A DNA stretch of 64,000 nt, taken from Pycnococcus provasolii (lineage: Eukaryota; Chlorophyta; Pseudoscourfieldiophyceae; Pseudoscourfieldiales). The translations under genes were made by a program, and so were the position numbers. Below the pieces are notes generated by a model. That model saw only the letters and a list, made by a program, of their open reading frames with translations. It did no database searches and had not been told where the DNA came from. The stretch is taken from assembly GCA_049487715.1 (NCBI GenBank), contig CP150549.1:372001-436000 (forward strand). The letters run 5' to 3'. Shown here in pieces: positions 36,870-46,720 of this stretch; positions within the stretch are counted from its first letter, which is position 1, and the number at the start of each line of letters is the position of its first letter.

Positions 36870-37417
36870 AGGCGCCAGTTGACGCCGGCTGACCTTGAGC
36901 ACGCTTTGACGAGAATGGGAGGGAGGGTGGGATCCCCGCTCCCGAGCTTTCCTGCTACTTCGGTAGTGTAAAGGTACATAGCTTGTGTCCGTGGTCGTTG
37001 CCGTCGCACCTCAACTGGTCTCAACGAACGGAGAGACGCAACCAGCACTTGCTTGCATCTTTTGTAGGGTAGGGTAAAGCCGCGGATGGGATCGCTAACT
37101 TAAAGTACGGTAAACTTACCGGGTAGCAAGGTTATTTCACATAAAGGTTTATCATGGGAAGTATATCTTGACCATCCTAAAGTACGGTACGGTACCGTGC
37201 AAGTGGGCGTCACCGGCGTGCAAAGGTGGCGTGCAAAGGTGGCGTGCAAGTGGTTATTGCGATGGTGGTGAAGTGGCCGACCAGAGGCTCGCCTTGCAAC
37301 ACCTTCCTGATGAACACCTAAAAGGCTTAAGTTTACCTTCCTGGTGACTGTTCTTTCCACTGGAACTGATATTGACTTGACTTGAAAGCTTGAAGAAAGA
37401 AATCTGCATACCTGTAC
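36870..37417. other. Intergenic gap with short repeats
   Basis: 548 bp. AAAGTACGGTAAACTTACCGG near 37103 and AAAGTACGGTACGGTACCG near 37180 share a motif seen in other gaps. GGCGTGCAAAGGT is repeated about three times at 37217-37252. No supported gene. Confidence 0.45.
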
Positions 37418-38374
37418 ATGCGCAAGTCGCCCCTCTCTTGCAACACCTCTCCTCCTCAGCGGCTCAGCCTTCTCATGATGGCCTTAAATGCAATCCCTTG
37501 GAAGCGCCTTACATGTTTGTATCAGCGCATGTATAGGTATCTTGCACTCACTCTCTCCAGATTCTCTGAGGCTTTCTCTGAGCCTGCTCTTGCCTTAAGC
37601 GGCATGCTAAATCAGGCTTATCAGCAAGGGAACACGGTTTTGGCGCCTTTTCTTAGTAGGCACAAAATCTCAAAAATTGCACGCTCACTGGCAGTCGCAT
37701 TCGTCTTCGCGTGGGCGGGACTTGCGGTAATTCCTGTGCTGCCCCTTGTCGCTCTGCTGCTCGCGCTCACGTGGCCGCTCGCGGCTGTGCTGGCATGGAC
37801 GTTCCTATCAGCGGCGATTGGCGCGCTCGCTTTCGCGCACATAGCGGCGCGCACACTGCCCAAGCCGCTCGTCCGACTCTTGGGAAGAGCTCTGCACAAG
37901 GCGCGCATTGCCACGTTGGCGTACGTGGACGCCGCGCTGAAACCGTTGGAGCGTTTTGGTATCAGATGGCACGTCGTGCTCGGGTTGGCTGTGACGAGCG
38001 GTAGCGAGAGTCCAAGGCAAGTGTGGAGCTCTTCGCTCGATGTGGACGACCTCGTCGCCGCCTCCTCCTCTCCGTCTGAGTGCTCCTCCACAGGCTCCTG
38101 GGAAACGCCACTCTCCACATCTCCGCCCACCACGCCTCGCCGACTTCCCGCAGCTGTCGGCCTACCTCCTGTCGCAAACTACAACGAAAGGCGAAAGACG
38201 CCGCCTCGACGGGAAGGCTTCCGATTCGACGACGACGCGGAGGACTCCGTGACGTGCGACGAGACGGCGCTACGTCGTTCGTTTCGGAGTTCCGCGCTCG
38301 GTTTGAACTTAAGCTTGAAGGACTTGGTGCGGAGTCCGATGAAGATGAAGAGTCCGCTCAAGTGGACGTTCTGA
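37418..38374 (+). CDS. Hypothetical multi-pass membrane protein
   Basis: 318 residues from the ATG at 37418. The N-terminal ~85 residues are mixed; residues ~88-145 contain two to three hydrophobic segments (SLAVAFVFAWAGLAVIPVLP, LVALLLALTWPLAAVLAW, LSAAIGALAFAHIAA). An amphipathic basic region follows (~146-185). The C-terminal ~130 residues are Ser/Pro-rich and disordered, ending SPMKMKSPLKWTF. No family recognised. It converges on the minus-strand gene ending at 38542. Confidence 0.55.
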   Translation: MRKSPLSCNTSPPQRLSLLMMALNAIPWKRLTCLYQRMYRYLALTLSRFSEAFSEPALALSGMLNQAYQQGNTVLAPFLSRHKISKIARSLAVAFVFAWAGLAVIPVLPLVALLLALTWPLAAVLAWTFLSAAIGALAFAHIAARTLPKPLVRLLGRALHKARIATLAYVDAALKPLERFGIRWHVVLGLAVTSGSESPRQVWSSSLDVDDLVAASSSPSECSSTGSWETPLSTSPPTTPRRLPAAVGLPPVANYNERRKTPPRREGFRFDDDAEDSVTCDETALRRSFRSSALGLNLSLKDLVRSPMKMKSPLKWTF

Positions 38375-38541
38375 CACTCGAAAGTGTGGAAGACCGAGAC
38401 AAGTTCCCGCCGCTCGGCACGCACGCGCGCGCGCGCGGCGCTCGCTTTATTTTATCTCGCAAACAAAAACAGTAATTTTACCCATTCGTTCATAACCATC
38501 CATTGTTTCACCCTCGTATGTATTATATTAAAGTATACGAC

Positions 38542-39897
38542 CTACTTGGCCTTGACGGGTTTCCAGTGCGGCCCCTCGACGCTCGGCATGCCCTGGCTGA
38601 GCCGGCTGACGACGTCGGCGTAGTGCTTCCCGCTCACCTTCTTGCCCGTGATGATGGGCTTCAGCCACTTCTCCTCCAGCCGCTTGTGCATGCTACTGTA
38701 GTCCTCGTCCCACTTCTTCGCGCACGCGATGATGTTCGACGTGTACTCTTCAGGCGAGTACTTCTTCGAAGGAACGCGCCGCGCCTCGTGCTTCATGATG
38801 TCGCTGTTCCACTCATACACGACGCGCGTCGCCTTGATGGGAGGCTTCTTCGGGATCTCCGACACCTTGGTCAGGCGCGAAATCATCTCCTCATAGTCGT
38901 CCTGGTTGAGCGGAGTTTCCTTGCGCCACCTGCTAGGCCCGAAGTTTTCGTTGAGTGTGAAGAGTGGTGCCCCGCCGGCCGATTTCGGCGAACGCGATGG
39001 CATTGCACTTTGCGGTCGTCCAGCTGTGTCATTGCTAGCGCCCGCGGGTGCCGAGGCAGTCATCGCCGACTGCGGCCGATTGGTTGACATATACGACTTC
39101 TTGCCCGTCAATCTGTCAATGTGCGCCTGGTACTCCGCCTTCGAAAGCTTTCGCTCAGGCCTCCACCGGCTTGGCTGCTTCAGCCACTCCGGTTTCCACC
39201 ACTCGTCGTCGTCGTGTGACTCTGGCTTAACGTAAGCGCACGACGGCGCGCTCCCCGGCCGCATTGTTTTCCGCTTGGACATCTTTCCTGACTTCCCTGG
39301 TCGAAAGGGCGTTCGGCTCTTGGCCGACGGCGTCGGCACTGCACTCGTCGGCCGCGTCCATCTGCTGTTCACAACGGGCTGAGCTTTGCCGGCGTAGTAG
39401 TTCTTCGCCTGCGCCGCTGTCGGCGGCGCCCTCGGACTGTCGCGAGACACCACCATAGCCCAACGTTGACTCAGATACGAGGATGAAGGGGGAGGATGAA
39501 GGCGTCGGAAACCTTCTCGCTGCCCGGGTGGTCCCAGCCTTACCAAACTACGTGTCGACGCCGACTCGTCAAGAGGTTCCCATCGACCAAGTGCGCCGAC
39601 TCGACGGTCGTCGCTCGCGCTTGAATCGGTGGGAGGGCTGGGTGGTATGTGGGCTCTCGATCCGGGCACGGAATCAGGTGGCGGAATCGTGTCGCTCCGA
39701 CAGTCCGACAGTCCGAGACCGACCGGCAGAGGCGAGGCGACGCGTTGCCACTTGCCACTCGCCTCAACTAAACTTACCTTTTTGGGATCCGTCGCTGTCC
39801 CAGCTATTCGTGGATTTGGCTGGCTGGCCGCTTGATTGCTTGTTTTTTCTCCCTGTTCTCCGGTTTTGCTCCTTTGACCTTTCGTAGGACTATGCAT
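38542..39897 (-). CDS. Basic repeat protein, possibly cytoskeletal or ciliary
   Basis: 451 residues from the ATG at 39895-39897. The first ~145 residues are Pro/Ser-rich and may not be translated; an alternative ATG at 39454-39456 (304 residues) fits the start of the conserved-looking part. Four degenerate repeats share the pattern RWRxE..LS..EY...I.RLT: RWRPERKLSKAEYQAHIDRL, RWRKETPLNQDDYEEMISRL, SKKYSPEEYTSNIIACAKK and GKKVSGKHYADVVSRLSQG. RPQSAM occurs twice between them. No catalytic motif. Repeats of this kind suggest binding along a polymer such as microtubules, but that is inference. Confidence 0.6.
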   Translation of the reverse strand: MHSPTKGQRSKTGEQGEKTSNQAASQPNPRIAGTATDPKKVSLVEASGKWQRVASPLPVGLGLSDCRSDTIPPPDSVPGSRAHIPPSPPTDSSASDDRRVGALGRWEPLDESASTRSLVRLGPPGQREGFRRLHPPPSSSYLSQRWAMVVSRDSPRAPPTAAQAKNYYAGKAQPVVNSRWTRPTSAVPTPSAKSRTPFRPGKSGKMSKRKTMRPGSAPSCAYVKPESHDDDEWWKPEWLKQPSRWRPERKLSKAEYQAHIDRLTGKKSYMSTNRPQSAMTASAPAGASNDTAGRPQSAMPSRSPKSAGGAPLFTLNENFGPSRWRKETPLNQDDYEEMISRLTKVSEIPKKPPIKATRVVYEWNSDIMKHEARRVPSKKYSPEEYTSNIIACAKKWDEDYSSMHKRLEEKWLKPIITGKKVSGKHYADVVSRLSQGMPSVEGPHWKPVKAK

Positions 39898-40519
39898 AGA
39901 CTACGTTCTGTACTGTAAACACAGGACACCGGTGCGGTAAGTAAAGTAACTTGCGGGTAAAGCCTTTACAGTTAGCAGGGTTTAGGTTTTGCTCCCAGGC
40001 ACCGGGACGGACCTGCTCTCGCCATGACCCTTGCATTGATGAGCTCGAACCATTGAAGAGAAAGAGCAATGAGGGCGAACAAGCGTCAAGCAAGAGGGCG
40101 AACAAGGTCCATAGAGGGCGTCTTGCATAGAACAGAAAAGGGCGCAGCGGACGGCAAGGCCGGACAGCAAAGCCGACACCGACAAGGAATTCGCGCAGAG
40201 TGAGCGCAAAGCCGGAGGCAAAGTTTGTAAGGTTAGATCCACCGCCAATCAGGGACCTTGCCAATCAATCAGTGAGGTTGCCAACGCCTTCCGTTCCGTC
40301 GCGCAAGTCGAACACCAGCGCACCGAGCGTCCACTCCACCTCCGGCTGTCCGGAGCTCTTCTCTTCTTGGCGCACCTTTCTAACTTTCTCCGCCCGCCCT
40401 TTCTACTGTACTCGGCGCATATATATACATACCTTTATCGGGTCCCGTCCCGTCCCATAGTCCCTTACATAGTACTGTGCTCCTGTGTCCTCCACTTGCT
40501 TGGCTCCCTAAGGCACGTG
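39898..40519. promoter_or_regulatory. Divergent region with TATA-like element upstream of K+ channel gene
   Basis: 622 bp. CGCATATATATACATACC at ~40417-40432 is a good TATA-box candidate, about 100 bp upstream of the channel ATG. A GAGGGCG-rich direct repeat lies at ~40070-40125 (GAGGGCGAACAAG twice). No gene supported. Confidence 0.5.
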
Positions 40520-43138
40520 ATGGCGTCCTTCCTGCCGGGATCAGCAAGTGAAGGTTCAGCCCTGGGGTCGCGGTCGCAGTCGCAGTCGCCGGAGCATCAC
40601 AACTCGTTGGAGAAGGTTCACCCCGTCGCCGAGGAGCCTGAGGGGGCGGCACAAGACGATGGAGCGTATACTCCACCGCTACCTGAACCCAAAGCTGGCG
40701 CAGCCCCAAATACGTCGGACGCCGCGCCGTTAGACGAAACGGATACCGCAGCAGCGGGTGCGGAAGAAGGGATAGAGCCAAGCGTGAAACGCAAGTTAAG
40801 CCATCCTGCACATAGCCTTGCGACGGCAATGGAGAATGACGCAAACGCTCGAAGGAAAACAGTTCTGCAAAAGTTCATAACACGAACCAACCTCATGGTT
40901 CAGCTCGCGCACTTATCCGCCCAGAACCGCGTACCTAAGGTACACCCGCTCGGTGAGACCCTCGCTGAACCGATACGTGTACACCTCGCGATTGTTGACA
41001 AGGAAGGGCTAGAAGAGGAAAAGGAGCGACGGATGAGCGCAAAGAGGAATGGCGAAAAGTCGCCGGATGCGGAGCGCAAAAAGTCGAACCGCGAATTTGA
41101 GGAAATCGACCAGCAAGCTTCGACGACTCTCAAGAAAGCACCGAGCAAGGTTCAGCAAAACAACTCGTCAACCAGTTCGGGGTCAATTACGAACATGAGC
41201 CTTGCGAGCGCGAACCGGCTGCTCAGTTCCACCGAAAGCACACTTGGGGACAGTGTAGCCGCCGCCACCGCCGCCGCAGAAGAAGAAGAAGAAGCGAAAG
41301 TTGGGTGTGTCAAAGCCTTTCTGTCCAAGCTCGTCATGCGGCCGGACAGCGTGCTGCGCGTGAGGTGGGACCTCGTGCAAGCGACGTTTCTCATCTACCT
41401 GAGCTTCGTCGTTCCGTACCGAGTCGGCTTGAAGGTTCCCGCCGAGGGTGGCTACTTCGTCTTCGAGTTTCTCATCGACATGTACTTTTGGGTGGACATC
41501 TTGCTCAACTTCTTCACTGGCTTCTACCAAGAGGATGGCACGGGCTACCTCGTCATGGACATTGTAGAGGTGCGCAACAATTACCTCAAAGGCTGGTTCG
41601 CGCTCGACATTGTCGCGTGCCTGCCCATTGGTACGATCACCGACATCATGGAGGGCACGTTCTCGTGCAGCTTCACGGGAAAGTGTCCGGACGTGGTTGA
41701 TGAAGAGACGAACGAGGATGTGCAACTGCTTAAGCTGCTGCGCCTGCTGCGCGTCGTTCGTCTCGTTAAGCTTCTCCGCCTCGTTCGCATCAGCCGACTC
41801 TTCGAGCGTTACCAGGACGACCTGTTCAAGCTTCTCCCTGTCATCTCGATTGTCAAGCTGATCTTCGTTCTGCTTTACCTGGGACATCTCTTTGGCTGCT
41901 TCTTCTACTTCTTCTCTAGCTGGGAATTCCTTTCAAAATCCGAGCGCCAGCAGATGCGCAACGGCGATCTCATGACCTGGCAAGTGAAGGAATTCTTTTC
42001 CGCCGATCCGGTAGTACAGGCGGCGAACGGCGTGAGCACGATCGACAAGTACATCGCGAGTATGTACTGGGCCTTCACCACCATGACGACCGTTGGGTAC
42101 GGAGACATTTTCGCCACAACGCTGCCGGAGCGTTTCTTCGCCATCATTGGTATGATTGCAGGTGGATTCGTCTTCTCGGGCATCATCGGCACAATGTCGG
42201 AGGTGATGAGGAACTCTGACCTGAGCAAGCGTGCGCACGGCTTGAAGATGGAGGAGGTGCTCGCTTTCCTCCGAGATGAGCGCCTTCCACGCCACCTTGC
42301 GAAGCCCGCGATCGCTTTCTTTCGTAAGCAAGACATTAAGGGCTACTCTGGAACAGAACTTCTGGAGTCACTCCCATTTCAGCTTCGCTTCCACCTCATG
42401 AAACACAAATTCTACGAGGCGGTGAAGCACGTGCCATTCTTTGACCGCGATGGAGATGGGAAGCTCGACGATCCTGTCTTTTTCACCGAGATGTGCATGT
42501 GTCTGAACCCGGTTCGCTATCAGCAGAGAACTTTCGTTTACGAACACGGCGAGATTTCCAAGACGATGTACATCGTGATAAAGGGAGCGGTTTACTTGCT
42601 GGACAAGACAAGAACGTTCGCGCTTGCCAGACTGGCGAAGGGCAGCTTTTTTGGCGAGGGGGCGATCATCGGGCAGAAACGATGCCTGGAAAATATTCTT
42701 GCGGGAAATTGCGAGATTGCCATGCTCGACAAGGAACGTCTTATGAGGCTGCTTCCGAACTACCCACATATCAAGATGATTCTGAAGGATACCTACATTC
42801 ATCGCGTTCAGGAGTACATGAAGCTCGGGGCGATCGATCCAGAAAGTGAGGTGCTCACGGACTTAAGACTGAGAGCGATTCCAGTGAAGTCCACAACGAC
42901 AAATGGAGTGGATGACACGCACTATGAGCTTCAGCGATTGAGCGATAAAGAGTACGGGGAAATGTCTGGGGCAACTAGGGCGATGCAGGATCCATCATTT
43001 CGTCATGCATCGGCTTTATTGCAGGAAAATGACCATGATCCGGCAAAAGCAATGAAGGAATTGCGTGATCAGGTACAATCTCTCCAAAGTGACATGAAGG
43101 TTATCATGCAGAAGCTGGATTCTTTAATCTCCAGATAA
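40520..43138 (+). CDS. Voltage-gated K+ channel with C-terminal cyclic-nucleotide-binding-like domain
   Basis: 872 residues from the ATG at 40520; the frame opens at a TTG 51 codons upstream. Residues 1-265 are disordered and charged. Membrane core: S1 near VQATFLIYLSFVVPYRVG, S2/S3 around YFWVDILLNFFTGFY and GWFALDIVACLPIG, S4 with regular Arg/Lys (LLRVVRLVKLLRLVRISRLF, ~410-430), and pore MYWAFTTMTTVGYGDI (~515-530) with the K+-selective TVGYGD filter. A C-linker then a cNBD (~650-757) with GSFFGEGAIIG follow; the phosphate-cassette ending is divergent (RCLENILAG), so cNMP binding is uncertain. DRDGDGKLDD inside the linker to the cNBD resembles an EF-hand loop. The architecture is that of EAG/HCN/plant Shaker-type channels. 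A C-terminal coiled coil ends the protein. Confidence 0.92.
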   Translation: MASFLPGSASEGSALGSRSQSQSPEHHNSLEKVHPVAEEPEGAAQDDGAYTPPLPEPKAGAAPNTSDAAPLDETDTAAAGAEEGIEPSVKRKLSHPAHSLATAMENDANARRKTVLQKFITRTNLMVQLAHLSAQNRVPKVHPLGETLAEPIRVHLAIVDKEGLEEEKERRMSAKRNGEKSPDAERKKSNREFEEIDQQASTTLKKAPSKVQQNNSSTSSGSITNMSLASANRLLSSTESTLGDSVAAATAAAEEEEEAKVGCVKAFLSKLVMRPDSVLRVRWDLVQATFLIYLSFVVPYRVGLKVPAEGGYFVFEFLIDMYFWVDILLNFFTGFYQEDGTGYLVMDIVEVRNNYLKGWFALDIVACLPIGTITDIMEGTFSCSFTGKCPDVVDEETNEDVQLLKLLRLLRVVRLVKLLRLVRISRLFERYQDDLFKLLPVISIVKLIFVLLYLGHLFGCFFYFFSSWEFLSKSERQQMRNGDLMTWQVKEFFSADPVVQAANGVSTIDKYIASMYWAFTTMTTVGYGDIFATTLPERFFAIIGMIAGGFVFSGIIGTMSEVMRNSDLSKRAHGLKMEEVLAFLRDERLPRHLAKPAIAFFRKQDIKGYSGTELLESLPFQLRFHLMKHKFYEAVKHVPFFDRDGDGKLDDPVFFTEMCMCLNPVRYQQRTFVYEHGEISKTMYIVIKGAVYLLDKTRTFALARLAKGSFFGEGAIIGQKRCLENILAGNCEIAMLDKERLMRLLPNYPHIKMILKDTYIHRVQEYMKLGAIDPESEVLTDLRLRAIPVKSTTTNGVDDTHYELQRLSDKEYGEMSGATRAMQDPSFRHASALLQENDHDPAKAMKELRDQVQSLQSDMKVIMQKLDSLISR

Positions 43139-43387
43139 ATAATATTATAAGAAATGGAGCTGAGATCCCTCATTCAGTAATAAAGTTGCACTTTATTTGT
43201 CCAACGGTCGTCCATTCACACCATTCACTTTCACCATTCAGCCCATTCACCGGTGCCATTCACTGAATTCGGTAATTCAAAAAGTGTTTTCATTTATTTC
43301 ATGTTCGGCGATGCAAGCCAAATAATCACCGTGGTCTCGCAGAATGAGAGAAGGGGCTTCGAAGTGAATATGAGAGAATACTAATAG
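43139..43387. other. Convergent gap with CATTCA repeats
   Basis: 249 bp with CCATTCAC/CCATTCAG repeated about six times at ~43210-43265. No gene. Confidence 0.4.
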
Positions 43388-46300
43388 TTACAAAGTAATG
43401 TCCGGAGAATCACCAATCTTCGACTTGCGACGATTCAGGCGACCCTGGCTCGCCCGTCTTACTGCTTCTAATGGATTTGACGGTCTATTTTGAGCCTTCA
43501 GCCAATTTCCAAAGCACGGATCGCTTGAACCACGCTTGAGACACTCTGTTGGCACATCGCCTTGCTGCTTTGCTTCCTCCGCGCGCCAAGCCTCCTCGCG
43601 CGCACGTTCCGCGGGGTCCTTAATTTCGCTCAGTGGTACAGCCTTGGCAGCCTCCGCTCGCTTCAAGTCCTCCTTGACGCGCTTTGCTCGCTCCGCGGCG
43701 ACATTTGGAGCCTTACGTGCCTTCTTGGGAGCGGGTGGAGACGGTGTCGTTTGCAAAATGGTGGACTGAGCTGCAGTAGATTCACCATCTTCGTCAGCGC
43801 CACTTGGTGACTCTTCCTCCGTCCCCTCTTGATTGTCGATGTCGTTCGGGGCCTCGTCTGGTGTAGCAATGTCTGGAATATCATCCGTCTCGGGTGTTGG
43901 TGCGTCGTCTGGTAAAGGAGCTTGATCACTTTCGTCCCCCAACGATTCATCGACGACGCCAGCTTCTGCGTCCGCCTCCAGGTCAGCATCGATCGGCACA
44001 GCCTCGGCCTGCACAGGGGGTTCCTCTCGCTCACCCAAAACGGTAGGTTCACCATCTTCGTCAGCGCCACTTAATGACTCTTCCTCCGTCCCCTCTTGAT
44101 TGTCGATGTCGTTCGGGGCCTCACCATCTTCGTCAGCGCCACTTGGTGACTCTTCCTCCGTCCCCTCTTGATTGTCGATGTCGTTCGGGGCCTCGTCTGG
44201 TGTAGCAATGTCTGGAATATCATCCGTCTCGGGTGTTGGTGCGTCGTCTGGTAAAGGAGCTTGATCACTTTCGTCCCCCAACGATTCATCGACGACGCCA
44301 GCTTCTGCGTCCGCCTCCAGGTCAGCATCGATCGGCACAGCCTCGGCCTGCACAGGGGGTTCCTCTCGCTCACCCAAAACGGGCGGTCTCGTCGATGTAG
44401 TCATGTTCGCAGCATCTGCACTTTCTGAAGCGATACTCTGAAATCCAGCCTTGGCTGCGCGCTGGCGCTCACGGCGGTAAATGAATCCCGCCATTCCCTG
44501 TCGCTTCTCGTCACCCTCCATCGGCTCAATAATTTCTATCGGATCAATCGTGTCGGTTATCGGCGCAAGCCGACGACGCTCTAGCGCTTCGGCAGCTGAT
44601 TCCTTTGCGCCTGCTTTGGGCTGTTTTGACTTATGACCACTCGTTTGCATAATTTTATCCGTCAGCGCAAGTTGGATCTCGCGGTTAGCATCTCTTGCAA
44701 ATTCCTGAAATTTTGCCGAGGTCATCCTGGGAGTCGAGATGGAGGGAAATCCCGGCGGCTCTTGTGCCTTAGTTTCCACGGTGCCTTGAACGGTGCGCTG
44801 TTTGTCGCCATTGCCACGTCGTCTCGATGTCGATCTCTCGTGATGCGACGGCCGCTCCGCAGATCGTTCCACCCCGCCGCGATCGCGATCGCGATTCACG
44901 AGGGCGGGGATTCGAGCTTCTTCAACGTTAAGCATAGTGTGGCAGGCATCGAGAGAATGAAGGCCATCGCACCATCGCACATACGAAAGTCGCGTGTCTG
45001 ACTGAGTGCCACTGCTGTCGGTTGGCAGATTCACAGATCCACGCAGCATTCGTAGTAGGCGACCTTCAAGCAAGAAAGAGTGGCTTGGATGAGAGCGGAG
45101 ATCGGGGGCATCTGGCCAATCGGTCGCGCGGAAGTAGTGGTAACTTCCACGAGAGTTGCCCATCGAATCTTTGTCACGGCTCAGCTCCTCGCTGAAACCG
45201 TAGACGCTGATCGGATGGCCCTCCGCGGCGTTGGCATCGGCGACACACCCGAGATTATCTCCGCCACCCACTGCCAGGCCTAAGCTGGCAACCAGGCCAG
45301 TGCTTGGTGTGCTTCCGCCGCGAGAGAAGCGACGGTACTCCGCACCTCCAGCTGGCTTTTTCAACTCCTCCGACGTCTCACCGGCAGCGGCGGTGCGCAG
45401 CAGGCCAAGTCGGTAGCGTTCGAGGACCTCACGCACTCGGCTCGTCACGGATGGGTGTAGGAGAAGCGTGAGGACGTCCGGACGTCGCGTGAAGATCAGG
45501 CGCTGCAGAAGAACAAATTGGTGCAGAGACGCGCGCGTCACCACTACGGTGACATTTGGCTCAAGAGAGCTCATGAGATTACCAAGCGTCCTATCCTCAC
45601 TGAGCGGGTGCACGTACCGGCTAACCCATGCGGCGTTGAGCACGCGAAACGTGGCTCTTGAGCCGACGTATGCTTTGTACTTGCCACCCGTGGGAGCTTG
45701 ATTGATGCGAAGAATGCACCGATGGTCGTCGATAGCCTTGGCATTGCGCAGGGCGCTCGTTCCACCTGACGACACATCCACACTTGTGTCGGGGGCAGAC
45801 CATGCACTGAGCGTTCCCGCGTTGCCAACGATAGCACAGCTAAGGTGGCAGCTAAATTTTGGGTGGACTGCAGGCAGCGCCGCGGCCAACGCGCCGTAGC
45901 TAAGCCCGCCGCCACCGCCGCCGTCACCGCTGCTATCACGGCTATCGTCCTCGTGCGACGCTGCACCGACGTCATCTTCAGCCACCCCGGACGACGGCGC
46001 TCGGAGAAGCGCCTGAGCATCCTGCGAGGTGGCGAAAGTGCGTCTTCCGCCAGTTGACAACGCTGCGACGTCGCCGTACAGCGATCTCAAGGCTGCCTTC
46101 TCGCAGGATGTGCGGCTCTCGCAATTTTGCAGGCTCGCGAGAACCTCGAAGAGCCTACGCAGCTCTTGCCCGCCACGCCCTACGGCGCCGTCCACCTCCT
46201 CAGGCTCGAGCGCGCGACGCTTCTTGAGGTGTCGCACCTTGCGCGGACCGTCCTTGATCTTGAACGCCTCCCACTCGAGCTTTTGCTTGACAGTCGCCTC

Positions 46301-46720
46301 GACGCGCGTCCGTTCACGTCGCCACACCGTGGACGCGTGCTTGCCCAGGTTCTTCGCTTCTGGCACAGCATCTGCGAGTGCTGCAGACACGCCGTACGGG
46401 TCACCAGGCTTCGCCTCGTACGTCGTTCGTGCCGTTCGTGTTGTCGTCTGCTGAAGCAGGCTACCCGCTGCTCCTCCTCCTCCTTCCACCTTGTCCGCCA
46501 CCTCGTCCATGCTGAGCTCGAGCGGCCTACTTCTCTCCGCGGAGTGCTTGAGCACCGCGGAGACGTCATTGGAGAGCGCGATGGTTCCTGCCAGCCATAG
46601 AAGCACGACGAGTATGATGCCTGTGAGCACGCGTCGTCGCCTCATGATGAGGCGAAGTCTCAGCGCCCAGCCAGGCGCCGGCCGCGCGGTGGCATCTGCG
46701 CCTTTCAGCCGTGGCGCCAT
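43388..46720 (-). CDS. GT29 sialyltransferase-like type II membrane protein with long acidic tail
   Basis: 1110 residues from the ATG at 46718-46720. A basic cytosolic tail precedes one signal anchor (~30-50, RRRRVLTGIILVVLLWLAG), the Golgi type II layout. The catalytic part has sialylmotif L (CAIVGNAGTLS, IDDHRCILRINQAPTGG, ~295-345), motif S (STGLVASLGLA ... CV ... ISVYGFSE, ~473-510), motif III-like GSYHYF (~525-530) and motif VS-like HSFLLEGRLLRML (~547-559). Within motif L the usual HD is HR. The last ~540 residues are disordered, Glu/Asp/Pro-rich, with a recent internal duplication. GT29 enzymes transfer sialic acid or Kdo/Kdn-like sugars from CMP donors. The acceptor is unknown. Confidence 0.85.
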   Translation of the reverse strand: MAPRLKGADATARPAPGWALRLRLIMRRRRVLTGIILVVLLWLAGTIALSNDVSAVLKHSAERSRPLELSMDEVADKVEGGGGAAGSLLQQTTTRTARTTYEAKPGDPYGVSAALADAVPEAKNLGKHASTVWRRERTRVEATVKQKLEWEAFKIKDGPRKVRHLKKRRALEPEEVDGAVGRGGQELRRLFEVLASLQNCESRTSCEKAALRSLYGDVAALSTGGRRTFATSQDAQALLRAPSSGVAEDDVGAASHEDDSRDSSGDGGGGGGLSYGALAAALPAVHPKFSCHLSCAIVGNAGTLSAWSAPDTSVDVSSGGTSALRNAKAIDDHRCILRINQAPTGGKYKAYVGSRATFRVLNAAWVSRYVHPLSEDRTLGNLMSSLEPNVTVVVTRASLHQFVLLQRLIFTRRPDVLTLLLHPSVTSRVREVLERYRLGLLRTAAAGETSEELKKPAGGAEYRRFSRGGSTPSTGLVASLGLAVGGGDNLGCVADANAAEGHPISVYGFSEELSRDKDSMGNSRGSYHYFRATDWPDAPDLRSHPSHSFLLEGRLLRMLRGSVNLPTDSSGTQSDTRLSYVRWCDGLHSLDACHTMLNVEEARIPALVNRDRDRGGVERSAERPSHHERSTSRRRGNGDKQRTVQGTVETKAQEPPGFPSISTPRMTSAKFQEFARDANREIQLALTDKIMQTSGHKSKQPKAGAKESAAEALERRRLAPITDTIDPIEIIEPMEGDEKRQGMAGFIYRRERQRAAKAGFQSIASESADAANMTTSTRPPVLGEREEPPVQAEAVPIDADLEADAEAGVVDESLGDESDQAPLPDDAPTPETDDIPDIATPDEAPNDIDNQEGTEEESPSGADEDGEAPNDIDNQEGTEEESLSGADEDGEPTVLGEREEPPVQAEAVPIDADLEADAEAGVVDESLGDESDQAPLPDDAPTPETDDIPDIATPDEAPNDIDNQEGTEEESPSGADEDGESTAAQSTILQTTPSPPAPKKARKAPNVAAERAKRVKEDLKRAEAAKAVPLSEIKDPAERAREEAWRAEEAKQQGDVPTECLKRGSSDPCFGNWLKAQNRPSNPLEAVRRASQGRLNRRKSKIGDSPDITL
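43783..44382 (-). repeat. 339-bp in-frame duplication within the GT29 tail
   Basis: CACCATCTTCGTCAGCGCC recurs at 43783, 44050 and 44122. The large period (43783 to 44122) is 339 bp = 113 codons; ~260 bp of the copies appear identical. A smaller 72-bp partial unit lies between. Near-identity points to recent unequal exchange or a repeat-resolution artefact. Confidence 0.85.
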
